This document shows, in pieces, positions 1 to 8,530 of a DNA stretch of 41,585 bases. The position numbers and the translations under genes were made by a program. The stretch covers positions 1 through 41,585 of the forward strand of contig QBYK01000014.1 in NCBI GenBank assembly GCA_003282865.1, in the 5' to 3' direction. How positions within the stretch are numbered: position 1 is the stretch's first letter; the number at the start of each line of letters is the position of its first letter. The DNA comes from SAR116 cluster bacterium AG-325-I21. Lineage in GTDB: Bacteria > Pseudomonadota > Alphaproteobacteria > Puniceispirillales > Puniceispirillaceae. The notes below the pieces were generated by a model. It had not been told where the DNA came from. It saw nothing but the letters and a program-made list of their open reading frames with translations, and searched no databases.

Positions 1-36
1 GTTAGCGGCTATGGCAGTGGTGGTGTTGACGTCGTT

Positions 37-840
37 ATGTCGGTGGATCAAGTTGCAAAAGAAGCGGCTTCGATCGCGGCAAGGGCTCCATCAGTAAAAA
101 AGTTAGATAAACTCGCATCCGGCGATACATACCTAACCATTAATGATCTCCGCGCTGGATATGGCAAAATGGAAATTTTGCACAATTTCAACCTTCGAAT
201 TGGTCGCGGACAATCCTTGTGCTTAATTGGACCGAATGGTGCAGGCAAATCAACGGTGCTTCACTCAATCTTTGGGTTCACCAATATTTTCGCTGGTTCA
301 ATCATAATTGATGGTTTGGATGTAACATCATTGACACCGTCGCAGAAGCTTGCACAGGCAGGCATTGCTTACATTTTGCAAGACAAGTCAGTGTTTCCAC
401 AAATGACCGTTGAAGAAAATCTTTTAATGGGTGGTTTTCTAAAAGACCGGCCGGCTGAGGCAAAAGCTGCCGCGGAAATGGTTTTTGACAAGTATAGCCG
501 CCTTGCTGATCGCCGAGACAAACCTGCTGGCGTTTTATCCGGAGGGGAACGTCGCTTACTAGAAATTTCACGTGCTTTAGTGATGCAACCTCAGGTCCTT
601 CTTGTTGATGAGCCCTCAATCGGCTTGGAGCCGCGTTTCATCGATATGGTGTTTGGTATACTCGGTGACCTTCAGAAAAAGGATGGTAAAACTATTATCA
701 TGGTGGAACAAAACGCTAAGAAGGGCCTCGCTTTTGCAGATATTGGTTATGTTCTCGTATCCGGTGAAACGGCGATTGCTGACTCTGGCAATGACCTTTT
801 GGACAATCCTGATGTTGGCCGGCTGTTCCTTGGTGGATAA
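37..840 (+). CDS. livF: LivF-type ABC transporter ATP-binding protein
   Basis: This is probably the second ATPase of a branched-chain amino acid or amide/urea-type (HAAT family) importer, energising uptake at the inner face of the cytoplasmic membrane. Walker A GPNGAGKST is at residues 65-73, the signature LSGGE at 167-171 and Walker B VLLVDEP at 187-193. The fold starts near residue 32, leaving an N-terminal extension of about 30 residues that is unusual for LivF (about 235 residues). The frame is open back to base 1 with no clear ribosome site before the ATG, so the true start may lie outside the window. Partner genes should lie upstream. The substrate cannot be told from the ATPase; the LivF subfamily call is fairly firm. 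Confidence 0.85.
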   Translation: MSVDQVAKEAASIAARAPSVKKLDKLASGDTYLTINDLRAGYGKMEILHNFNLRIGRGQSLCLIGPNGAGKSTVLHSIFGFTNIFAGSIIIDGLDVTSLTPSQKLAQAGIAYILQDKSVFPQMTVEENLLMGGFLKDRPAEAKAAAEMVFDKYSRLADRRDKPAGVLSGGERRLLEISRALVMQPQVLLVDEPSIGLEPRFIDMVFGILGDLQKKDGKTIIMVEQNAKKGLAFADIGYVLVSGETAIADSGNDLLDNPDVGRLFLGG

Positions 841-858
841 CTACTCGAAATCTATTTT

Positions 859-892
859 AAAAACACTGTATGGTGACATGCAGTGTTTTTTT
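859..892 (+). terminator. Rho-independent terminator after livF
   Basis: A 14-bp stem (859-872 with 877-890, one G-U pair) closes a four-base loop GTGA and runs into a T tract at 887-892. It lies 19 bases past the livF stop and should end the ABC transporter operon. Confidence 0.85.
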
Positions 893-1045
893 GACCCCAC
901 GTAAGGCCTTTAATCGGAACTTGGCAATGAGCAAGCTGGATGATTAACTAACGATTAAGATAGCGCAATCAGTGCGATTATGTTTTGGGGACTCTATTTT
1001 TTTGTGACTTTTTGATTGGCTATCTATCCTACCATTTGGTGATAA

Positions 1046-2272
1046 ATGTTATCTGGTGACCGTCCAAAACATCTATTAGCCCTAGTAAGCTTTGCGGGTA
1101 TTTTGGCATTGATCAGCTTTGCGCTATGGCCTGTATTCCTGACTAAATTGGGTCAAGAATGGGGTCTCACTAATACCGATATTGGCTGGATCAGTGGTGC
1201 TTATTTCTTTGGCTATCTGATAGCAACGCCAGTTCTTGTCGGGCTAACTGACCGAATGGATGCGCGGCTGGTTTTCCTTGGCGGTTGCGCCTTTAGTTCG
1301 GTAGGGTGCCTGTTATTCGCCACAAACGCGGTTAATTTTTGGTCGGCGGCTATTTCGTGGATGTTGGTAGGAGCTGGCCTGGCTGGCACCTATATGCCGG
1401 GTCTGCAAATATTAAATGCACGTCTTGATGATAGCGCGCGCGTTCGCGCGGTGCCTTGGTATACGGCTTGTTTTGGATTTGGCACTGCAGGATCATTTGC
1501 TGTGATGGGAATTGTCTTAGCTTATGCGGATTACCGAATTGCAGCATTGATTGGCAGTGGGGGTGCATTTATTGCGGCCTTTTTGATTCTGTTTTTTGTG
1601 AAGCCGCATGCATCACAGTCATTTTCTGGAGCCCAGAAAAAAAGGCACCCACTGGACTTACGACCCGCCTTTCAAAAACCAGTAGCGCTCGGTTATATCT
1701 TTGCCTATGGAGCGCACACATATGAATTGTTTGCCTATCGTACATGGAGTTTTGCGCTTCTTATATTCCTAGCTGGGCAGGCTGATGGGGCGTTGGGCAT
1801 CGGTGCAGTCACAATAATAGTAAGTCTGATCACCGCGACCGGTCTTTTGGCGTCCTTGATAGGAGCACACCTATGTCTTGCATATGGACGACACCGGATC
1901 ATTACGCTGATTGGTGCGGCAGCAGTTGGAATGAGTTGTTTTGCTGCCTTTAGCCTAAATGGCCCAATCTGGTTTGCGATTGTTGGATTGTGGATTTATA
2001 ACATCTTCATCATGTTAGATTCAGGAGCGTTGACGACTGGAACTGTTGAAGCTGGTGATACGCATGACCGCGGGGCGCTGCTGGCTGTCCATTCAATGAT
2101 TGGCTTTGGCGGCGGCGCGCTTGGTGGACCCGTTGTTGGCTATGTTCTCGATCGCGCAGGTGGGGTTGGGGCACTAGAATCATGGTTTTACGCTATTTTG
2201 GCAATGGGGGCTGGGTCAGGAATTGTATTTTTTGTGCAGCGGCATTTCTGGCACCAAAAACCTGAGCATTAG
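1046..2272 (+). CDS. MFS family permease
   Basis: A 408-residue inner-membrane secondary transporter of the major facilitator superfamily. Hydrophobic segments run through the protein in the 6+6 pattern, and the loop after the second segment carries the family motif A variant GLTDRMDAR. A basic, poorly hydrophobic stretch near residues 190-215 (AQKKRHPLDLR) separates the two halves. It follows the livF terminator and is convergent with the helicase gene, so it is probably a single transcription unit. The ribosome site before the ATG is weak. The substrate cannot be inferred. The family is certain; the specificity is unknown. Confidence 0.85.
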   Translation: MLSGDRPKHLLALVSFAGILALISFALWPVFLTKLGQEWGLTNTDIGWISGAYFFGYLIATPVLVGLTDRMDARLVFLGGCAFSSVGCLLFATNAVNFWSAAISWMLVGAGLAGTYMPGLQILNARLDDSARVRAVPWYTACFGFGTAGSFAVMGIVLAYADYRIAALIGSGGAFIAAFLILFFVKPHASQSFSGAQKKRHPLDLRPAFQKPVALGYIFAYGAHTYELFAYRTWSFALLIFLAGQADGALGIGAVTIIVSLITATGLLASLIGAHLCLAYGRHRIITLIGAAAVGMSCFAAFSLNGPIWFAIVGLWIYNIFIMLDSGALTTGTVEAGDTHDRGALLAVHSMIGFGGGALGGPVVGYVLDRAGGVGALESWFYAILAMGAGSGIVFFVQRHFWHQKPEH

Positions 2273-2310
2273 TCTCAGGGAATCAATGGGCCAGATATAA
2301 GCGGCAATAT

Positions 2311-4119
2311 CTATCTCCGCCGTTTCAATGTGCCTTGACCGCCTTGCGGGGATGCATTGTTTTTTTGACTGTTACGTTTTTTGGGTAAAGTGGGTCGCCG
2401 TGATGCGCCACTCTTTGGCTGATCTGATCTGTGCATCTTAGAGGATGGCTTGTCGCCAAAATTCGGCCGCTTGTTAAAGGCTGGTTTGCGGCTGAAAGGC
2501 TTTTGACCGCGTTCGGGTGCAGTCCCCCGCGATGGTGACGAACTGTTTTTTTGAGGATGTTGGTCACTGCGTTGAGGGGCATTATCGCGCGAGGATTTGT
2601 TGCTAAATCGTTTTTTACCAAATGGTTTACTGTCTTGTATTGGCTTACCATCGCGACTCGACCTTTCACCACGATTGACCCGAATAGAAAACCCAACCTT
2701 TGAATTGGCTGGTTTTTCGCCGCGTGAGGGTCTACCACCATGCGAAGGTTTATCGCTTAAAGGCTTTTTGCCGGAAGGTTTTTTGTTCCGAGCTAGCCGG
2801 TCATCATTAGAGCTATTCCGACGATCCCTATCGCGGGGCGTTTTTGCGCCCCGGTCATAACTGATAGATGAACGCCGGGTCGCTTGAGAGGGACGACGCC
2901 TGCTGCGTGAAGGCGCTATTCCAGATTTAAAATCAGTAACAATTGTACCATCGAGTTCAAAAAGCTCAACTGTTGCACCAACAACTGAAATAATGGCACC
3001 AAGCTTGTGCCGTTCATCAGGGGCGCAAAACGAAATGGCAAGACCGCTAAGACCTGCCCGACCAGTGCGCCCAATTCGGTGAACATATGCCTCTGGCGTG
3101 TCTGTAAGGTCAAAATTGATCACATGGCTAAGGCCAGCGACATCAATACCACGTGCGGCAACATCGGTTGCGATCAAGGCGCGCAATTCACCACTGCGGA
3201 AATTGCGCAATACTTTTTGCCGAAGGGTCTGGCGCATATCGCCGTGTAATGCGTCTATCGCAAAGCCGCGAACGCTCATAAATTTGGCTAGGTTATCAGC
3301 GCGGCGTTTAGTACGCACAAATATAAGGGTCTGCCCAGTATTTTTCTCATTTAGGATATCGCACAGCCGATCGCGCTTGTCGCTTTCGGCCATTAACGTA
3401 ACATGCTGTACCACCTTATCTGCTGTAATGCCTGTTTGTGGGGCCTTGATATGAACTGGGTTGATCAAAAATTCATTAGCCAGTTTTTCAATTTCAGGCG
3501 GCATGGTTGCCGAAAACAGCATGGTTTGTCGTTTGTGCGGCAGGCTAGAGGCAATGCGTTTGATGGGTGGGTAGAATCCCAGATCAAGCATATGGTCAGC
3601 CTCATCAAGAACAAAATGGGTAATGCCACTTGGGTCAAAGGCACCGCGATCCATCAAATCCTCCAAACGGCCTGGAGTTGCAACAACAATATCGACGCCG
3701 CGGCGAAGGCCCCTGATCTGGACATCATAACGAGCACCGCCAAATACCGCCAGGTGGCGTATGTTTAGATCGGCTGATAGCTTGCGAACATTTTGTTCAA
3801 TCTGGTTTGCAAGCTCGCGCGTTGGGGCGAGGATTAATGCTTTTGGAGGTTGGCCAGCTCGAACTGCTGAACCGTAAACAAGCTGGGTCATAATTGGCAG
3901 CAAAAAAGCCGCCGTTTTTCCTGTACCGGTTTGTGCAAGGCCAATCAGATCTTTTCCCTCCAATAATGGTGGGATCGACATTGCCTGAATGGGTGTTGGT
4001 GCGATTAAGCCCTCACGCGCTAGAGTGGCAAGCATGAACTCAGGTAATTCAAAGTTGTCAAAGCTGACAGCCGAGGATGGGGCCGAGTTTTCGGCAAAGT
4101 CTTGATTTGTATCTGACAT
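2311..4119 (-). CDS. DEAD-box ATP-dependent RNA helicase (RhlE/DeaD type)
   Basis: This 602-residue helicase remodels RNA duplexes, in ribosome assembly or RNA decay. The Q motif PTPIQ is at 41-45, motif I AQTGTGKT at 62-69, PTRELA near 99, the DEAD box at 172-175, SAT at 203-205 and motif VI HRIGRTGRAG at 347-356. From about residue 400 a tail of roughly 200 residues is rich in Lys, Arg, Ser, Pro and Gly with repeating S-R-G-E-K-P-like units. It is probably a disordered RNA-binding extension, as in many RhlE/CsdA relatives. It is divergent from the tRNA-Arg region and convergent with the MFS gene. The ATG has no strong ribosome site. Confidence 0.93.
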   Translation of the reverse strand: MSDTNQDFAENSAPSSAVSFDNFELPEFMLATLAREGLIAPTPIQAMSIPPLLEGKDLIGLAQTGTGKTAAFLLPIMTQLVYGSAVRAGQPPKALILAPTRELANQIEQNVRKLSADLNIRHLAVFGGARYDVQIRGLRRGVDIVVATPGRLEDLMDRGAFDPSGITHFVLDEADHMLDLGFYPPIKRIASSLPHKRQTMLFSATMPPEIEKLANEFLINPVHIKAPQTGITADKVVQHVTLMAESDKRDRLCDILNEKNTGQTLIFVRTKRRADNLAKFMSVRGFAIDALHGDMRQTLRQKVLRNFRSGELRALIATDVAARGIDVAGLSHVINFDLTDTPEAYVHRIGRTGRAGLSGLAISFCAPDERHKLGAIISVVGATVELFELDGTIVTDFKSGIAPSRSRRRPSQATRRSSISYDRGAKTPRDRDRRNSSNDDRLARNKKPSGKKPLSDKPSHGGRPSRGEKPANSKVGFSIRVNRGERSSRDGKPIQDSKPFGKKRFSNKSSRDNAPQRSDQHPQKNSSSPSRGTAPERGQKPFSRKPAFNKRPNFGDKPSSKMHRSDQPKSGASRRPTLPKKRNSQKNNASPQGGQGTLKRRR

Positions 4120-4239
4120 TATTATGTTTTCTAGCGCTTAGCTCGTCGCGGTGGTAGCCTCGCTCTCAGAGCGCCACACGATAGGCCGGTTTATGCGCCC
4201 TGGCGCACCATTTGTCAATAAATGGTATTTAAATGGTAG

Positions 4240-4269
4240 TTGGCATTTTAGGGTGATTTCGGGCATAAG
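4240..4269 (+). promoter_or_regulatory. Candidate promoter of tRNA-Arg
   Basis: TTGGCA at 4240-4245 and CATAAG at 4264-4269 are separated by 18 bases, and the tRNA begins nine bases after the second box. The spacing fits a housekeeping sigma factor promoter, but the -10 match is only partial. Confidence 0.35.
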
Positions 4270-4277
4270 GGGCGTGT

Positions 4278-4354
4278 GGTCCCGTAGCTCATCAGGATAG
4301 AGCGACAGATTCCTAATCTGTAGGTAGGGGGTTCGAGTCCCTCCGGGATCACCA
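4278..4354 (+). tRNA. tRNA-Arg (anticodon CCT)
   Basis: A complete cloverleaf of 77 bases. The acceptor stem GGTCCCG pairs with CGGGATC (one G-U), the D stem is GCTC/GAGC and the anticodon stem ACAGA/TCTGT. The loop TTCCTAA places the anticodon CCT at 4312-4314, and the T arm is GGGGG-TTCGAGT-CCCTC. The discriminator A and CCA end are encoded. It reads AGG arginine codons. It sits about 94 bases before the left boundary repeat of the catabolic island, and tRNA genes are frequent landing sites, but its 3' end is not repeated elsewhere in the window. Confidence 0.96.
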
Positions 4355-4447
4355 TTCGACAGCGCGCTAATCACTATCATGCCAATTTTAACCAGCAATC
4401 ATGATGTGAGGAGGTTATGATAACGTTTTAAAAAAAGCACCTCATTC

Positions 4448-4598
4448 GGCTGGGATATTTGAGCGATTTATTTTTTCTGGTACTCCATCGTAACTGGGTG
4501 CGGCAAGTTTAGCAGCAAGCTGGATATGAAGAAGATTTGGTGACATTTTTGGCAATTGTATCCGAAAGTGATATTGATTATTTGTCTGTTGCTCTGAC
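4448..4598 (+). repeat. Left boundary repeat (diverged copy of the cysQ 5' region)
   Basis: This stretch aligns without gaps to 18051-18201 at a constant offset of 13603. By hand count, 4448-4484 matches at 32 of 37 positions, 4485-4550 at 32 of 66, and 4551-4598 at 35 of 48. The best-conserved block contains TTGA(G/C)C and the shared string TTTTCTGGTACT, and looks like the cysQ promoter; the last part is the beginning of the cysQ reading frame. Together with the right copy it brackets the catabolic island. Confidence 0.75.
4549..4598 (+). pseudogene. cysQ: Truncated cysQ 5' remnant
   Basis: The frame beginning TTG at 4549 lines up with the ATG of the intact cysQ at 18152. Its conceptual product LAIVSESDIDYLSVALT resembles the CysQ start MAIELESEINYLALART (ten of 17 identical if the TTG is read as Met, several others conservative). 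Homology fades near 4598, where the frame runs antisense into the 3' end of the dehydrogenase gene. Its complement supplies the stop codon, and perhaps the last residues, of that dehydrogenase. I read it as the leftover of a cysQ allele cut by acquisition of the island. Confidence 0.65.
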
Positions 4599-5474
4599 CT
4601 CAATATCAAGCCACTCCTCCCAAAGCTTGATCAAGGCACCGTATTCTTCTTCTCCATAGCCCTTGGCCATACCAAGTTCATAGATATGATGCGCAGCGCT
4701 TGCTAGAAATACAGGCACGCCAAGATCCCGAGCAAGCTCAAGGCACAATACGGAATCTTTAGTCGCTAATTCCGTCTTCATACCTCCCGTGAAGTTACCT
4801 GGCAAAACATGCTTTCGCAGCCGGTCATCGATTTGGGCGCTGCGGCCCGAACTCACGGATACGACATTTCCTAAGAGCTCAGGATCGGCGCCTGCTTTTA
4901 CACCGAGAGCAACAGCCTCAGCGAGGGCCACCCAATTGACGTGAGCAAGCATGTTGTTAATAACTTTGAACAACATACCCATGCCAGGGCCACCACAGTG
5001 GAACAGGTTTTTTCCAAAAGCCTCCATTGCGGAACTAAGACGCTGAAATCCTGCCTCGCTGCCACCTACCATAAGAGTGAGCGTTCCAGCTACAGCTCCA
5101 GGAACGCCTCCACTGACAGCAGCATCAAGTAGCTCCCCACCTTGGTTGAGAACCGCAGGAGCGAGTTCTTTAATAAGGCTTGGTGAAACAGTGCTGGTTT
5201 CCGCAATTAACGCGCCTGATTCTATCCCTGCAAGAATGCCGTCGTTACCCAAAATTACTTCACGCGAGATGTTAGGATGCGGCAATGATAGAAAAATGAT
5301 ATCAGCGCCCTTGGCAGCCTCCTTGGGGCTCGTGCAACCCTTTGCGCCTTGCTTGATAATTCCAGTTAATGCATCGGGCGAAACATCATAGGCAGTGATT
5401 GTATGTCCAGCATTGATCAGGTGGCCGCAAATTGGCCCCCCCATATTACCTAGTCCCAGAAATCCAATTTTCAT
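4578..5474 (-). CDS. NAD-dependent beta-hydroxyacid dehydrogenase (3-hydroxyisobutyrate dehydrogenase family)
   Basis: A 298-residue cytosolic oxidoreductase that should interconvert a short beta-hydroxyacid and its semialdehyde with NAD(P). The Rossmann motif GLGNMGGPI is at 6-14, the substrate loop SGGV at 121-124, and the catalytic lysine K170 with N174 lies in FKVINNM. The length is normal for the family. It is the last gene of the minus-strand island block but is separated from dctM by 192 bases, so it may have its own promoter. Base composition differs sharply from its neighbours (34 G+C in row 5041-5100), suggesting a separate origin. Its 3' end overlaps the cysQ remnant. Tartronate semialdehyde reductase is an alternative within the family. 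Confidence 0.85.
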   Translation of the reverse strand: MKIGFLGLGNMGGPICGHLINAGHTITAYDVSPDALTGIIKQGAKGCTSPKEAAKGADIIFLSLPHPNISREVILGNDGILAGIESGALIAETSTVSPSLIKELAPAVLNQGGELLDAAVSGGVPGAVAGTLTLMVGGSEAGFQRLSSAMEAFGKNLFHCGGPGMGMLFKVINNMLAHVNWVALAEAVALGVKAGADPELLGNVVSVSSGRSAQIDDRLRKHVLPGNFTGGMKTELATKDSVLCLELARDLGVPVFLASAAHHIYELGMAKGYGEEEYGALIKLWEEWLDIEVRATDK

Positions 5475-5565
5475 AACAAAAACCCTAATTATTGAACTTT
5501 ATAGTAATTAAAAAAATTCCAGGCTACAACAGTGAGAGCAACTCCATGCAGAAAATTCTATAAAC

Positions 5566-5576
5566 GTAACGGTTAC
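5566..5576. promoter_or_regulatory. Possible operator palindrome GTAAC-G-GTTAC
   Basis: A perfect 5+1+5 inverted repeat lies in the 192-base gap about 92 bases upstream of the dehydrogenase start. The half-site resembles operators of LacI-family regulators, though no such regulator is in the window. It could be chance. Confidence 0.3.
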
Positions 5577-5646
5577 ATTAATGAGCTCCACACCTCAGGG
5601 AAAACCAAAAGACAAGTTCGTTAAGTAGACTTTACACGACATTTAT

Positions 5647-5664
5647 AGAAACATTATTGTTTCT
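5647..5664 (-). terminator. Hairpin just past the TRAP operon stop
   Basis: A perfect 7-bp stem AGAAACA/TGTTTCT with a four-base loop lies immediately downstream of the dctM stop. On the minus strand it lacks a good U tract (the T run is on the plus side), so it may be a weak terminator or an RNA-stabilising hairpin. Confidence 0.35.
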
Positions 5665-5666
5665 TT

Positions 5667-6947
5667 TTAATTTACTAGAAATGTAGAAATTTTTGGAAAT
5701 AACACTATTATCAAAAGCCCAAGTGCTATCACATATACAAAGGGCAAAGCTCCTCTGAATACATTTGCTACCGATTGGCCAGAAATAGCGCTAACTACAA
5801 ATAGGTTCATACCTATTGGCGGCGTTATAACCGCTAATTCCATATTAATCACAAGAATGATACCAAAATGAATAGGATCTATGCCCAGATGGATTAAGGT
5901 TGGCAAAACCACGGGAACAACAACTAAAATAACGGAAATAATTTCAAGGAAGCAACCCAAAACCAATAACATCAAATTGATTGCCAATAAAAACAATAAC
6001 GGGTCTATGTTTGCACTCGTTATAAATTCTGTGAAATCATTAGGTATACGTGTGTACGATAAGATGTAGCTTAAAACAGAGGTAGCCCCCATTATTATTA
6101 AAATTGTTGAGGCCATCGTGCCTGCCCTAACGATGACATCATAAAAGGATTTAAAATCAGTATTTTTGTATATTGTTACAGCGAGTAAGGTAGCTAAAAA
6201 CACAGAAACTGCTGCAGCTTCTGTAGGCGTAAAGATACCTCCGTAAATTCCGCCAAGCACTACAACCGGGAATAAAAACATGGGGAAGCCAAGTAAAAGC
6301 GTCTTTACTGGATTCAAGTCCTTTATTTGAAGTCTGTTATTATCCTTGGTTCGTACCCTATCTCCCATAAAGAACACATAACAAAATAGAAGTGCACCCA
6401 ATATAAATCCTGGCACCATTGCGGAAATAAACAGATCGCCCACTGAAATTTCCACAACCGCTGCATAAACAATAAGCGGCACACTGGGGGGAATCAAAAT
6501 ACCTAATCCTCCGCTGGCAGCAACGAGGCCAACGGAAAATTTTTTCTTATACCCGTTCTCTATTAATTTAGGGATCATGGTTCTGCCAATTGCTACAGCA
6601 GTTGCTACGCTAGAACCACTTATCGCGCTGAAAACCATGATGGCAACAACTGTGACTAACGCTAATCCATTTCGCATTCGGCCAAAAATCAAGTTGCTAG
6701 CATTCACTAAGGCATCAGTTGCTCCACTACGTGATAGAATTTCTGCTGCAAAAATAAAAAAAGGAATACTTACTAAGCTTGACTTGTTTAAAAACCAGAA
6801 AATTGTAGAGCCAGGGATTGATAAATCCATTCCCTCGAGAAACATATACCCCAAACAAGCGGCTAAAAGAGAGAAAGCAATAGGGAGGCCAGACAGCAAA
6901 ATAGGCACAGTACACAATGCAACCAGTAGAGCCGCATAAGTACTCAA
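5667..6947 (-). CDS. dctM: TRAP transporter large permease (DctM)
   Basis: A 426-residue inner-membrane protein forming the sodium-coupled translocation channel of a tripartite ATP-independent periplasmic transporter. It is hydrophobic throughout, with conserved DctM features including the SGSSVATAVAIG stretch near residue 110, GILIPPSVPLIVYA near 150, the FTPTEAAAV segment near 240 and the late VITPPIGMNLF loop. Translation appears to start at TTG (6947), overlapping the dctQ stop by four bases (TTGA), with AAGGA nine bases upstream, so the two permeases are coupled. The gene is AT-rich like its operon neighbours. Confidence 0.93.
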   Translation of the reverse strand: MSTYAALLVALCTVPILLSGLPIAFSLLAACLGYMFLEGMDLSIPGSTIFWFLNKSSLVSIPFFIFAAEILSRSGATDALVNASNLIFGRMRNGLALVTVVAIMVFSAISGSSVATAVAIGRTMIPKLIENGYKKKFSVGLVAASGGLGILIPPSVPLIVYAAVVEISVGDLFISAMVPGFILGALLFCYVFFMGDRVRTKDNNRLQIKDLNPVKTLLLGFPMFLFPVVVLGGIYGGIFTPTEAAAVSVFLATLLAVTIYKNTDFKSFYDVIVRAGTMASTILIIMGATSVLSYILSYTRIPNDFTEFITSANIDPLLFLLAINLMLLVLGCFLEIISVILVVVPVVLPTLIHLGIDPIHFGIILVINMELAVITPPIGMNLFVVSAISGQSVANVFRGALPFVYVIALGLLIIVLFPKISTFLVN

Positions 6948-7450
6948 TGGAAGAATTCCTTTTTTGGTCCTTCTGTTTTTATGTCTATAACTCCCGTAAG
7001 CCTGCCAAGAGCACGCAGACTAACCAAAAAAAAGGACACGGGGATTACCGCCATAATAGGCCAAATTATTACGCCCAAAGAAGAAACTGAAGTTTCATTG
7101 ATACTGTATGAAAATAAAACAGATTTTGTTGAAAATACACCCATAAAAAATGAGATAGTCAGAAGAAAAAAGTCACATATTTTCCATAATGTTAGAGCCT
7201 TCTCCTTAGAAAGCAGGGTATGTATAATATCAATGGATATGTTCTGGCGAAATGCGTCAGCTCTGGAAGTTCCTAAGAAAACCATTGCTATTACCATATA
7301 AATCGAAATCTCATCAATTGAGCTAAAAGATTTTGAAAAAACATATCGTGAAAAAACTTGTGAACAGTGCAAAGCGGCCGCAATGCTTAACAGGCTAGCA
7401 ATTGCGACAGCTTCGACACGACAAAGCCACTGTTCAAAAAAAGTTATCAC
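6944..7450 (-). CDS. dctQ: TRAP transporter small permease (DctQ)
   Basis: A 168-residue membrane protein with four predicted hydrophobic helices, as expected for DctQ, which docks the binding protein onto the large permease. The loop SRYVFSKSFSSIDEIS near residues 33-48 matches the conserved DctQ region (R-Y-V-F then a D-E pair), and FLGTSRADAFRQNISIDII follows. The start is GTG at 7450 with only a weak ribosome site, 38 bases after the dctP stop. It overlaps dctM by four bases. Confidence 0.9.
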   Translation of the reverse strand: MITFFEQWLCRVEAVAIASLLSIAAALHCSQVFSRYVFSKSFSSIDEISIYMVIAMVFLGTSRADAFRQNISIDIIHTLLSKEKALTLWKICDFFLLTISFFMGVFSTKSVLFSYSINETSVSSLGVIIWPIMAVIPVSFFLVSLRALGRLTGVIDIKTEGPKKEFFH

Positions 7451-7488
7451 GTTCAGAGGCTTCTGACATTTACTCGTTATCAGCCACC

Positions 7489-8469
7489 TTAATTTAGTGC
7501 TTTGGCTTTATCCATAAGCGTTTTTACAACTGGATCCATTGATTCATGCACTGAAATCATTGCTTTCTGCCAACGTGCGACCTCCTCTGCAGATGCGGGC
7601 AACACTTTCACCCCATTTTTTTCTGCCTTTTTAATTGAGACGTCAACTTCAGCATAAATATTTTCTTCATTCCACTTTGTGGCTTTTCTTGCCGCTTTCA
7701 AAACAGCTTCTTGATCGGCGGCTGGAAGTTTATCAAAAGCCTTTTTGTTCATGGCGAATATGTAACCACCATACACAAGCTTCACATCTGTGATAAATTT
7801 TAACACTTCATCTAATTTTATTGATACAGCAAAGCTAGGTGTCGTAACCGCCCCATCAACAACCCCATTCTTCAACGCCAAATAAACTTCGTTGCCTGGT
7901 ATTACTGTCGGGTTTGCTCCAAGCGCGGCAAGCATACTTTCGAGGGTAGCGGAAGGATAAGTTCGAATTTTCAATCCTTTTAGGTCAGACAGAGTGTTAA
8001 CTTTCTTTTTCGACGTAAACACAACCGTTGGGGTTTCATACCAAAAACCCAGTGGCTTCAGACCCTTTGCTTCCAAATCAGAGAATAAAGACGCACCTAC
8101 TTCCCCTCGCATAGCTTTCATCAAATGTTCATAGCTGCGAAAAACCAAAGGTGTTGTCAGAAGCTTAGCTTTTGGAGTTACTGCTTCGTAATAACTTATA
8201 AAAGGTACAATAGCTTCAACCTGCCCACGAATTGCAGCGGAAACCTCTTGTTTTGATGGTATTAAAGACGCGCTCGGATACGTCTCGACTTTGACTCCAT
8301 TTGTCAAACTTTCAAGTTCTTTTTTAAAGATCGCTACCGTTCTTGCTTTCAAATGTGTATCAGGCGTTTCATACGCTACACGAATGGTGTCTGCAGATGC
8401 AAAGTTCATAGCGCTTAAACATAAGCCAATGGCCAGCGATAATACAGAAAATTCTTTTAATTTCAGCAT
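7489..8469 (-). CDS. dctP: TRAP transporter substrate-binding protein (DctP)
   Basis: A 326-residue periplasmic solute receptor. A typical signal peptide ends near FASA-D (cleavage predicted after residue 26), and the mature part begins DTIRVAY. The segment LKGLKIRTY contains the arginine that in DctP proteins binds a substrate carboxylate, which suggests a carboxylate ligand. A strong ribosome site AGGAGGGG precedes the ATG. It heads the transporter genes within the operon below hyuA. High expression relative to the permeases is plausible, as in other TRAP operons. The ligand is presumably the substrate or product of the HyuAB step; this is inferred from context only. Confidence 0.93.
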   Translation of the reverse strand: MLKLKEFSVLSLAIGLCLSAMNFASADTIRVAYETPDTHLKARTVAIFKKELESLTNGVKVETYPSASLIPSKQEVSAAIRGQVEAIVPFISYYEAVTPKAKLLTTPLVFRSYEHLMKAMRGEVGASLFSDLEAKGLKPLGFWYETPTVVFTSKKKVNTLSDLKGLKIRTYPSATLESMLAALGANPTVIPGNEVYLALKNGVVDGAVTTPSFAVSIKLDEVLKFITDVKLVYGGYIFAMNKKAFDKLPAADQEAVLKAARKATKWNEENIYAEVDVSIKKAEKNGVKVLPASAEEVARWQKAMISVHESMDPVVKTLMDKAKALN

Positions 8470-8530
8470 TTTACCCCTCCTGTTTTAAAACTGTAATTTA
8501 ACTGCGTCAAATGAATTCTTAAATTATCGA

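Noticed and set aside
2311-2860. Additional genes in other frames of the helicase tail
   Set aside because: The low-complexity basic tail opens long frames on both strands, but none resembles a protein family or has a ribosome site.
4329-4354. tRNA-Arg 3' end as an attachment site
   Set aside because: I found no second copy of the T arm or acceptor end near the right boundary, and no integrase in the island, so a classic tRNA att site is not supported. The boundary repeats lie downstream of the tRNA.
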